A stretch of 64,000 bases of DNA from contig CAMGYJ010000010.1 in the NCBI GenBank assembly GCA_946122785.1, forward strand, positions 10,887,467 through 10,951,466, in the 5' to 3' direction. This DNA comes from Linum tenue. Its lineage: Eukaryota > Streptophyta > Magnoliopsida > Malpighiales > Linaceae. The position numbers and the translations under genes are program-made. Below, in pieces: positions 33,949 to 44,500 of the stretch. The notes beneath the pieces are model-generated. The model ran no database searches and was not told the DNA's origin. It worked only from the letters and a program-made list of their open reading frames with translations. Every line of letters starts with the position of its first letter. The stretch's first letter is position 1.

Positions 33949-36210
33949 AGTGGCACTTCTGCGTCTTCATTGATGTTCAAGACAACAAAATCTACAGGAA
34001 AAAAGAATATGCCCACCTTAACTAGAAGGTCTTCCACTTTGCCCCTAGGATGGACTACAGATCGGTCAGCTAATTGAATACTCATCCTTGTTGCACTGGG
34101 TTCACCTAGGCCTAGTTTCTTGAACAATGTATATGGTATCACATTAATACTATCACCTAGATCCTCCAAGGACCTCTCTACATGCAATTTACCAATAGAG
34201 CATGGGATAGTAAAACTACATGGGTCCTTCTGCTTCGACGGAAGCTTGTTCTGCAGAATGGCCAAGCACTCCTCACTGAGCTCCACAGTGGCCAGATCGC
34301 TCAGCCTCCACTTCTTCGAGAGAAGCTCCTTTAGGAACTTCGCATACTTAGGCATCTGAGATAGTGCCTCCATGAAGGGCACTTGAACATGCAGCTTCCT
34401 AAGCATGGACGAGAAGTTGCCGAACTCTGCCTCTAGCCTGTCTTTGTACATCCTGGTGGGAAAAGGGAGCTTAGGCTTATATTCAGCCACTACTGGTTGT
34501 GGCTTTAGAGCTTGAGCCTTTGGCTCCTTTTCCATCACCAGGTCTTCTTCCGGCTCTGGGGTGATTTGGGTCACCGTCTTGGCACTCTTCTGCGGTGCAT
34601 CCGCAGTTACAGTCCCACTTCTTAACATAATGGCGTGCAAACCCTCCTTATGATTTCTGGCCAGGAAGCATGCCAGCCGGTCTGGAAGCAAGGGCATCTG
34701 CCAGGTGCCCGATCTTGGTGTCCATATCCTACAAGAGTGCCTGCTGGTGTCTCTGGCCAACCTCAATCTCCATGAATTTGCCTGCAGCCACTTCCATGAA
34801 TTGCTCCAATTTATTGAACTTTTGGGTACTAGTGCTGGCCAAGGTAGTCACTAGATCCCTCAATTCTGACACGGGATCGCCCGGTGCTGGGACTGATGGA
34901 GATGCACCAGGCTGCTGGTATTGCTGCTGTGGAGGCTATTGAAAAACCTGTCCCTGTATGGGCTGATAAAGTGGTTGCTATTGCTGCATCTGGCCCGGGA
35001 GAGGCTGGTATGGCTGCCTCTGGTTTGGAAAACTAGTTGCAGGAGCCTAAAAGCCAGGTGGCTTTGGATTTTTGTTGCCACTCTAGGAGAAATTTGGATG
35101 CTGGCGCCATCCCTCATTGTAGGTATTACTGTAAGGATCGTTGCGCCTGACATTGTTGATGAAGTTCACCTGCTCCTGGGGTGTACTGGACTCACGCATG
35201 GCCTGGCAGTCCTCCACAGTATGATGGGGTTTCTCGCACCACTAACAATGCATCGCCTGCTGCTGTCCTACCCCTGGGATCATTCCCAAACGATCGATGG
35301 CTGAAACCAGTTTAGATACCACCTGCACCAAATCAGACGACTGGGTGGCTACATCATGCACACCCCACCCTGGTGCTCGTCTCGATCTCCTCGCAGTTCC
35401 CCAATCATATCCCTGCTTTGCCATCTCTTCAAAAAGTTGATTCAGCTGTGGCGGTGTCTTAGTGAGCATATTCCCGCCGCAAACTGAGTCAATCAACTGC
35501 TTGTCTTCCGAGAAGAGGGCATGGTAGAAGGTGCCCACCTTGAAGGCGTCAGTAAAACCATGGTTGGGACACTTGAGGAAAAGACTGGTGTATCTTTCCC
35601 AAGCATCCCGGATGGTCTCATCTTCATCCTGAGCAAAGTGGGTGATTCGCTTCTGCAGGTCCGCCGTCTTGGACGGAGGATGATAGCGGGTGAGGAACTT
35701 GTTCGCCAAGTTGGCGAACGTGGTGATCGAGCCTGGAGGTCGAGTGTCCAGCCACTCCTTGGCTTGCCCCTCCAGAGTAAATGGGAAGTACCTCAATTGG
35801 ATGGCATCAGTTGGAACCCCATTGATCTTGATCCCATCGATGAGCTCGTGGAATCGCCTCAGGTGTGATCAGGGGCACTCCCCCTCCTTGCCACGGAACA
35901 CCACCGAGCCGCGCAGCATGGTGATGACAGAGGTGCTCACCTCAAATTTATTTTCTGGAACTTGAGGGTGCTGGATGGGCGACCTCATGTCCGCGGCTCT
36001 AGCAGTCCAGTAATACCCCATGGTCTACTCCTCGGGAATGACTACATAATTGTTCTGTGGGTCACCCATTTCTTCCTCCTCGACGATTTGCAGCTGTGCT
36101 AGAGCCTCCTCTGCAGCCAGTCGCGCCTTTAAAGCCCGCTTTAAGTTCCTACAAGTCCGTTCAAGCTCTTGGTCTAATGGTAGTAAATCTCCCGACAGGC
36201 TACGGGTCAT
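33949..36210 (-). pseudogene. Athila-like gag-protease remnants
   Basis: Pieces in order from the 5' side: the gag start MTRSLSGDLLPLDQELERTC (36210-36025), the gag core FTLEGQAKEWLDTRPPGSIT to GVHDVATQSS (35796-35242), a glutamine-rich linker with stops (35240-34770), and the protease region ending in LEDLGDSINVIPY (34766-33949). In the intact relative the motif is [11 protein letters not shown], so the active site has changed (A to D after G). Frameshifts and in-frame stops separate the pieces. Confidence 0.85.
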
Positions 36211-36330
36211 GCACTACCTGCACGCGATCAGCAAATGCAACCCGTGAAGGCACACAGGTGGAAGAGAGAAAATGCAGTAAAGAAGAAACTAGAGTAACAA
36301 CCTTTCACGTTTCCACAATAACCTAGAAGT

Positions 36331-36348
36331 TCCCCGGCAACGGCTCCA
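36331..36348 (-). other. Primer binding site, Asp-tRNA type
   Basis: The minus strand reads TGGAGCCGTTGCCGGGGA, one mismatch from the 3' end complement of plant tRNA-Asp. The full element nearby has the exact form. Confidence 0.8.
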
Positions 36349-36354
36349 AAAACT

Positions 36355-37736
36355 TGACACGCTAAAACACAACACCAAACTGCGACAAGTGTAATCGCAG
36401 TCCGGAAATGCAGTAAGTGGCAAGCTCTATTTGTCAACCCGGGGTCTAGATATACTGCTTACTCCGTGATTATCTATTATCTAGCAAACTAAGTCGAGTG
36501 ATTGTGATTTTAACTAAAAGCAGTAAGAAAGCAGGAAATGGTTCAAAGTTCTTTAGCAAGGGAAGAGTCACTCAGGAATGAGTGCCCCTAGATCCTTAGT
36601 TAGGTCAAGGTTGTAATTACCCTGGGTTGATTAACTATTGATTAAACTACGGAAGATCCGACAGTAGCTTGGAATCTCTTAAGCTGACCAAGTCCTCTCA
36701 GGCAGGCTAACCGGTAGACGACTAACCTTCACCGGGATAGACTGCTAAGGCAATAAGCACAGAACTCCACTACTGGGTTCGGTTTCCAGTACAAAGCAGT
36801 AAACCGATTAACTCTCGTATAACCAATCTACCACTACCGATTGATGAAGCTCTTACAACCTAATTAGATTCTATCTATCTCAGGTTGCAGCAGAAATCAA
36901 GAAAAGGTGATCAGACTTCAATTGACTCAATGAATCATGCACCAATCGATTATAACCGATCAGTATATCAATCCCAAGTCATTACAATCAAGATTCCTAA
37001 TACATGGAACTCGGGTTCTTCATACCCAAGTGAGAGAGGGTTCTACTCCATAGAGAGAGAGAGGAAAACAGAAATCAGAATAGTCATACTCATAAAGGTG
37101 AGGATAATCTGCTCTGGGATGTCGATCTTCACTCCTGGGGATACAATCTGGGCTTCAATGGTGATAAATCCACTCCAAATAGCTCCTAGGGTTTGTTCTT
37201 CGCACTTTCTCTCTCTCTAAAGCTCTGTTTTTTTTTTCTTTCTCAAAAACTCAATTCCCTCTTCTTAGGCTCGAAATTGGGTTAAAACCCAGAATTTCCC
37301 AACCACACGGCCGTGTGGATTCCCAGTCTGCCCGTGTGAGAGCCAAAACGCAACGTTTCAATTAAGTGCCTCCATGATTACTACACGGCCAGAGCTGCAA
37401 GGCCGTGTAGAAAACAGGCTTGCCCGTGTGACTTCCCTGGAATTTCCACACGGCCTCAAGGGACCCAGTACACGGCCAGTGTGGTCTTGTCCGCGTAATG
37501 GGATTCCACACGGCCGTGTGGCTGCTAGGTCTGATCGTGTGGTTTCCTCAGCTTCTCGCCAAACGTCCAACTTTCGTCCAATCAACCCCGAACTCGTTCC
37601 CAAACCTCCAATCACGTACTAGGACCTAAAATATCACAAACAAGAACAACCTAGCGTGAAATCGGCCTAAGATACGAGAAATGAGGCTCAAACGGCATAA
37701 GAATGATGGATAAAAACATGTGTATATATCAAGTCA
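36355..37736 (-). repeat. 5' LTR of the truncated Athila-like element
   Basis: About 1382 bp. On the minus strand it begins TGACTTGATATATACACATG and ends GTGTCA six bases before the primer site. It carries CACACGGCCGTGTGG-type dyads (37300-37520), as do the related LTRs at 39984 and 50404. Confidence 0.8.
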
Positions 37737-37866
37737 ACACATATTTATAACGAAAGACTCGAGAAACCCTAATAATAAACCTAATTCTACTAAAAGACTA
37801 CTAATCATAATAATAATTATCCTACCATTATTAATAAATGAAACCCTAATAATAATATTTCTAACA
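37737..37866 (-). repeat. LTR fragment of another element
   Basis: On the minus strand GAGGACAAGGTTGTTATC and a purine tract AAGCGGTGGAGAA lead into TGTTAGAAATATTATTATT at 37866, a 3' LTR start. It is cut at 37736/37737 by the LTR of the truncated Athila-like element, so that element inserted into it. The remainder of this LTR is not found on the other side. Confidence 0.55.
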
Positions 37867-39363
37867 TTCTCCACCGCTTGATAACAACCTTGTCCTCAAG
37901 GTTGTAGTGAATGTCAATTTTGCACTTCGACTTTCTTCCACAACAGCTAAACTGTTGCTCGCGCTTCCTACTCTTCCAATTCCGTTCAAGGACTCGAGCA
38001 AAACTCCTAGCAAAAGCAACTCCATCCTTCGCTGGGTTCTTTTGAACGACATAGCTCGACCTGTTTTCATCCTCCCTCCTTGACTCTTTCAAACAGTGAC
38101 CCACTAGTTGCTCCTTCTTGTGTCCGCCATCACTAAAGCCTGGGAACTCAATAGTTGAGTGCTCCATACCCTCCATTGAATTAATGGTGATTAAGACAAG
38201 CCCTAACTTCCCATAAATTCTTTCCTCTCCATCTTGCACCCTAAGCATGGCATAACACAACCTCCTCTTCCCACTTGCACGCATGCATTCATTTCCACGT
38301 TCCATCCACAATTCACTTCCCTTAATTGTGCAACACCCCTGTTGTTGGATTCCCTCCCCATTGATGGTCTCTATTTGGATATTCTGAACTAGCGTCCCTG
38401 GAGATAAAGCACAAGGCTTGTGCATTAAAGGACAACTCCCACATAAATTACCTGGATTGGTTATTTCATTCATTCTAGTCGTTGCTTCTTCCACCACAAT
38501 GCTAGCCTCATCAAGTTTGTTGAAGACGGAGGAGCCGAGTGATGAAGTCATCATCAGCTGACTTGAGATGGCGGAGGTAACCATGACAGTGGTAGCAACG
38601 TCAATCAAGAGAGAGAGAGAGAGAGTCACCGTCCTCTTCCCCATTCACTGCCAGCTCCGTTCTGTCCCTCAACAGTGGCAACTCTGTCGTCGCGCCCTCC
38701 ATCGTTGCTCCATCAAGTTGGCGGCTGAATCGCAAGCTCAAGTCTAAGACCATCTTCTTCGGCATTGTCCTGTTTACAAACAGCTTGAGAAGGGTCGGAC
38801 TGCCGACGGTGCCATCCAATTGAATTTCATATGGGAACTCGACCTTCATTGTCTCGTGGTTTTCGTACCAATAGGCGTTAAAAGCTAAACCTCACTCGAG
38901 CTCGATGACCAGACCTTTGTGCCAATGATGAGTGATCTTTCCTCGACCAATATCATCACTTTCAATAATAACCCTTCCGTCCACCCTCTTATTTGGAGGC
39001 TTCTTTCTGAATTTCTAACTCCAATCGGCAGCGACTCCAATTTTAAATCCAAAATCACCTCCAATGCAAACTCATCATGATACTTCTTTGCGGCCGCGTT
39101 CGGTGAAATTCCAGCAGCTTTGATGCAGGATAGTGTCGCAGGAATGGTGGTCACGGCTGAGATGACGCCGACTGTTGGAGGTTCCTCCTATGACGTGGTT
39201 TGTTCTGCTGGTAGCTTTGCGACAACCATCTTATCGATGGCCACTGCTCTGGTAGGAAAGGCAACATTGGCAAAAAGCTCCGGTCGACAGGGAACCATGC
39301 CTCGCGTCAGAGGGGGCTCCGCGCCGTCCTCCGCTTCCCCGTTGACCTCCATTGCTGACGTCA
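37867..39363 (-). other. Non-pol reading frames adjoining an LTR end
   Basis: On the minus strand two frames occupy the place where a retroelement would have integrase: 38849-38601 (start MKVEFPYEIQLDGTVGSPTL) and 38644-37867, ending in HYNLEDKVVIKRWRM over the purine tract. Also open are 39154-38885 and 39382-39188. None has RT, RNase H or integrase motifs. A (GA)n tract near 38608-38625 joins the first two frames. It may be an LTR element that has picked up host sequence, or decayed 3' sequence that is open by chance. I recognise no product. Confidence 0.35.
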
Positions 39364-39983
39364 GTGGCGGATACATGGACATTTAGGGGTGTCCGGGGAC
39401 ACCCTAAAATTTGGAAGAACGATTATCCAACCCCCGGCTGTAGTTTCGTATGAAAAAAATTATAATTGGTAATCCGGGACACTATTAAATTTGAAAAAAA
39501 TAATTATACTCTCGATAGTAGTTTATGTAAGATTTAAAAATTATAAATGGTAGTTTGTGTTATTCAAACTTAAGACACTACTATTATTAAACATATTCTT
39601 TAAGTTGCAACTCATTTATTGATCTATTTAAATACTAAGAAATAATAAAAACATTATTGCTTATCCCCAACTATTTTCTAAACTTAACAACTAAACTAAT
39701 TGTGGGTTATCCTTAATTTGAATTGATTTTATAGTTACACAGCAAGAGTTAAAAGAGTCTTTCAACTTTGAGTTACATAAAGAACAAGGTTAGAATTCGA
39801 ATATGAGATCAGTTCGTATATTATTGTCTAGTATGATATATAGATTTGTTGAGCAGTGAAGACGTCGAGTATATTTTATATTCTTTTTCAGAATATGAAA
39901 ACACGTCGTGGCCTTTTGTTAAAATTTGTACTAGTCATGTATTTTCTTATTTATAAATTATTTTTTTTCTTTTTTTAAAAAGG
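39364..39983. mobile_element. hAT-like element fragment, cut by the Athila insertion
   Basis: The end GTGGCGGATACATGGACATTT, with GGGGTGTCC dyads, matches inversely the right end of the complete element at 60465-61029. AT-rich sequence follows until the Athila 5' LTR starts at 39984. The other end is missing. Confidence 0.6.
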
Positions 39984-41387
39984 TGATAGACCGTTAGTTA
40001 CACATGTTTTTACCCCTGCTCTTACTCCGTTTGAGGTGTTGATTCTCGTGTTTTAGGCCGATTTCACGCTAGGTTGTGTTTGTTTGTGTTATTTCAGGTC
40101 CTAGTACGTGAATAAGGGCTTAGGAGCGAGTTTGGGGTCGATTGGACGACGAACGGACGAAGGACGAGCTTGTTGGGGAGCCGCACGGCCAGACCATGGA
40201 GACGCACGGCCGTGCACTTGCACCATATGGCCGTGCGCCTCATGCCGAGGCCACGCACGGGCAGAGCGGAGAACCCGCACGGCCGTGCAACATACAAACC
40301 TGGCCGTGCGGGTTGGTGCGAGAGCTCGCACGGCCACATTCTAGACTTGCACGGCCGTGCGCCTGGCCGTGCAAGAAGCATGAGTTGACTTAAATGAAAC
40401 GGCGCGTTTTAGGGTGCACGGCCAGAATGGTGATGTGCACGGCCGTGCAACTCGGGGAAAGCCAGTTTTAAAGCCTAATTCGAGCAAACAGAGGGGGATT
40501 CGAGTTTTTGAGAGACAGAGCGATTCCTAGAGAGAGAAAGCGACGAACAAGAGCCTCCAAGTGCCCTAGATCGATCTTCAACACCATTGGAGCTTGGTTT
40601 GAGCTTGGAGAAGTGCCGATTCAACGCCCAAGAGCAGAAATCCATCTTCACAGTATGATTTCTGCATCTGATTCTGCTTTTGCTTCTCTCTCCATGGAGT
40701 AGTTCTCCCATTCATCTGGGTGTGGGAAACCCTAGTTCTGTATGTTAGGTTTGATTGTATGAACCCAAGTATTGATTCTATGATTTTGATTATATTCGAT
40801 TGAGGTTTGAATGATTGAATGACTTGAATCCTGATCAAATTCCTGTTGTTTCTGCTTTAACCTAGAATGATAATATCTGCCTAGGTTGATAGAGTATCCT
40901 TAATCGAAGGTAGTGAATTGGTGACTTTAGTCGAGGAGCCAGTTCACTATTCTGTACCGAATTCCATTCGGTAGTGGAGGTTTTGTTCTTAGGGCCTCAA
41001 TCTGTTTACTCCGGTGTAGGTTAGTCGCCAGCTAGAGACTCAGATTGAGAGGGTCTGGAGACCTTTAGTCGAGACTTCAGACTGTTTAAGAACCTTCCGC
41101 AGTATAATTATCATAGAAATTGAACTTGGTAATTACAATCCGGCTTAACTGCAGACTAGGGGGAACCATATCCGGGTGACCTCTCTTAACCTGAATACAA
41201 ACGTTTAGTTGCTTTGTTTGCTTGTTAGTTAGAACTTCACTAAAGGTTCATTGCTAGATAATACGAATTCACTGAGTAGTCATCACATCTAGGACCCGGG
41301 TTGATAACAAAACCCAAACCTGCTATACTACGCTTTAGGAAGTGGTTACACTTGGCCATTTTCTAGAGTGACAGTAGGAGCGAGTCA
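39984..41387 (+). repeat. 5' LTR of the Athila-type element
   Basis: 1404 bp, TGATAGACCG...GCGAGTCA. The section 40180-40460 has ten or so CACGGCC/GGCCGTG motifs, several as the full dyad GCACGGCCGTGC. Confidence 0.95.
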
Positions 41388-41393
41388 AGTTTT

Positions 41394-41411
41394 TGGCGCC
41401 GTTGCCGGGGA
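41394..41411 (+). other. Primer binding site, Asp-tRNA
   Basis: TGGCGCCGTTGCCGGGGA is an 18-nt perfect complement to the 3' end of plant tRNA-Asp (GTC), six bases after the LTR. This is the usual primer of Athila-type elements. Confidence 0.9.
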
Positions 41412-41530
41412 CGGCTAGGTTGTTGAAGAAAAGTGATTTCTGTTACTCTAGCTTTTTTCTTTTCGCTTTGTTTGATTTGTCCCACTTGTGCCTTCACGGG
41501 TTTGCTTGCTTGAGTGTGTGCAGCTAGTGC

Positions 41531-44500
41531 ATGACCCGTAGCCAGTCGGGAGGTTTACTGCCGTTGAACCCTGAGATTGAGCGCACCTACAAACAACTTC
41601 GGAGACAACAGCAAGCTAGACTGGCTACGGTGGAGCGCCGAGACGGCCATTTGACCAGCGACTCCGAGGAAGAGCACGAGATGGAAGGCAATCAGAACCC
41701 GCCTCCTCAGAACCAGATCCTGGGGAACGACCAACACCCCCAGGGAGCTGGGCACCATCACCATCCACCACCACCGGGTCCCACCCTGGAGTACTACTAT
41801 ACTCCACGGATTGCTGACATCCGCCCGGTCATCCTCTATCCGCCCATTCCTGCAAACAACTTTGAGATCAAGCCATGCTGGATTCAGCTCATCACAACCT
41901 CTATCCAGTTCCATGGCTTGAAGGATGAGGAAGCCCGGGTGCACCTTTCCCGTTTTCTGCAGCTGACGAACGGGTTCAAGCTGAATGGTGTTCCGGATGA
42001 TGCAATCCGCCTTCACCTCTTCCCCCATTCTCTGGCGGGGAATGCTAAGAGGTGGTTGGAGACCCAGCCCCCATTGTCCATCACCTCTTGGGACGATTTG
42101 GCTGACAAGTTCGTGCACCGGTATTATCCGGCATCGAAGACCACGGAGATACAGCGGGAGATCACTCACTTCCGCCAAGAGCCAGATGAGTCCCTTCGTG
42201 ATGCATGGGAGCGGTACATGGGATACTTCTGGCAGTGTCCCCATCATGGTTTCAGCGATGCCTTTACAGTAGGGAACTTCTACAGCGCCCTCACTCCAGA
42301 CAGCCAGAGGGTGATCGAGTCTCTATGCCCAGGAGGGGATATCCTTACTAAGACTCCACCCGAGCTGAACCAGATGATCAGTACCTTGGCTGCCCGAGAC
42401 CATTCCTGGGGGCAGACCCACAGAGGCAGGAACTCCCGGGACCGGGGTGTGCATGCTATGGAGGCCAGGTCCGGGTTAGAGCAGCAGGTGGCTGAGTTGG
42501 TGCAGACATTGAAGCAGCCTAACAGTCTCCTTCCGGGCCGTGGTGTAGCTACGCCTCCAGTAGCTCAGTGTCTGTGGTGTGAGAGCCCGAACCACCTGGT
42601 GGAGGATTGTCAGTCTATGAGGGAGTCTTCTACTCCGCAAGAGCAGGTGGACTTCATAGCGAATGCTCGGCGCCTGGACCCATACAGCAACACCTACAAT
42701 GAGGGATGGCGCCAGCATCCCAACTTTGCCTGGAGCAATAACACCGTCAAGCCACCTGGTTTCCCAGCACCAGCAGGTGGTTTCCAGCAGAGGCAGCCCT
42801 TCCAGGCTAGGCAGGGGCCACCACCACAGCAGCAGCCTTACCAGCCTAGGCAAGGGCAGCCATTCCAGCAGCCTCAGCGTCAGTATGCCGAGCCCGCAGC
42901 AGCGCCAGCTCCCGATAATCAGATGACCGAGCTGAAGAACGTCTTGGCGGCATTCATGACCACCAGCCAGGCGACTATCACGAGGATGGATCAGTCCATA
43001 GCTTCACTGGAGGCAGGCCAGCGAACCCTGGAGGCAGGCCAGAGGAACCAGGGTGCCATTCTGCAGGATCTCCAGCACCAGATAGGGGGCTTAGCTCGCC
43101 AGAACACTACGAGGGCACCGGGGACTCTGCCTGCCACCACTGTCCCCAATCCTCGCGACCCTCACGAGACTGCCCATGTCATCACCACCAGGAGTGGTAA
43201 GACCATATCTGCTGCTCCTGCCCAGCCCAGGCAAGACGAACCACTTCCTGCTTCAACACCTCCAGCTGATACTGCAGAAGTGGAGGAAGGCAGCGCAGCA
43301 CCTGCTCCCAAGCCACAACCTGTGGTTAAGGAGTATACACCCCAGCTGTCTTTCCCCACTAGACTTCATAAAGACAGGCTGGAGACAGAGTTTGCCAAGT
43401 TCATGGCAATGTTGAAGCAGGTCAACATCAGCATGCCGTTCGTGGAGGCACTGTCGAAGATGCCCAAGTATGCCAAGTTTATGAAAGACCTCCTCACCAA
43501 CAAGAAGAAACTTGGGGATCTTTCGACAGTGATGCTCAGCGAGGAGTGTTCTGCCATCCTGCAGAACAAGCTGCCAGAGAAGCGCAAAGACCCAGGGAGT
43601 TTCACTATCCCTCTTGTTATTGGCAGCATGCATGTAGGGAAGTCCTTGGCGGACCTAGGCGCAAGCATTAACGTCATGCCCTATAAATTGTTTAAGAAGC
43701 TAGACCTAGGTGAACCTAGAGCTACTAGAATGAGCATTCAGTTAGCTGATCGTTCTATCGTGCATCCTAGGGGTATCATTGAGGACTTGCTTGTTAATGT
43801 TGGTGCATTCACATATCCTGTTGATTTTGTTATTTTGGATATAAATGAGGATGTGGATGTGCCTTTGATTTTGGGTAGACCGTTTCTCGCCACCGCCAAG
43901 GCGCTTATTGATGTGCATAGTGGTAAATTGATTCTGCGTGCTGGTGATGAACAGGCTACTTTTTCTGTGTCTGACAATGGGAAACATTCTCATTTGCATG
44001 ATGACATAGACTACTGTGATGTGTTTGCCGATTTTGAGACCGCACTCGCCATCACGAGTGCGGGTACTGATGATGCTCTTGAGCGTTGTATTTTGCTAGG
44101 TGAGCAGGCATTGCAGGAGCCGCAGCTGGCGGAGCAGTTGGCCGCATTGGAGAGTGGCCCCTTCTTGGAGGGCGACAGGCTGTTTAAACCGATCTTATCC
44201 TCCACCCGCATCACCACTTCTCTGGAGGAACCACCAGAGCTGGAGCTTAAGCCCCTCCCTCCTCATTTGGAGTATGCATTTCTCCGGGAGGGGAATAAGC
44301 TGCCAGTTATCATCAGCTCGACCCTCACACCCGAGCAGAAGACCAGACTGGTGGCCTTGCTGAAGCAGTACGAGCGAGCTTTGGCATGGAAGATCACAGA
44401 TATCCGGGGGATCAGCCCCTCTTTTTGCTCGCACCGGATACTGCTGGAGGATGAGATGCGGCCAGTGAGGCAGCCGCAGAGGAGATTGACGCCGAACCTG

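Larger units (their letters stand above)
33949..37736 (-). mobile_element. Truncated Athila-like Ty3/gypsy element
   Basis: Reading leftwards: 5' LTR (36355-37736), primer site (36331-36348), gag and protease pieces, then an abrupt end inside the frame just after the protease domain, fused to PPR sequence. RT, RNase H, integrase and 3' LTR are missing. It is homologous over its whole length to the left part of the full element at 39984-50403 but too diverged to be a recent duplicate. Confidence 0.9.

Noticed and set aside
40094..40393. Overlapping frames in several phases on both strands of the LTR
   Set aside because: Produced by GC-rich CACGGCCGTG dyads that lack stops; the same frames recur in the other LTR (49108-49408).
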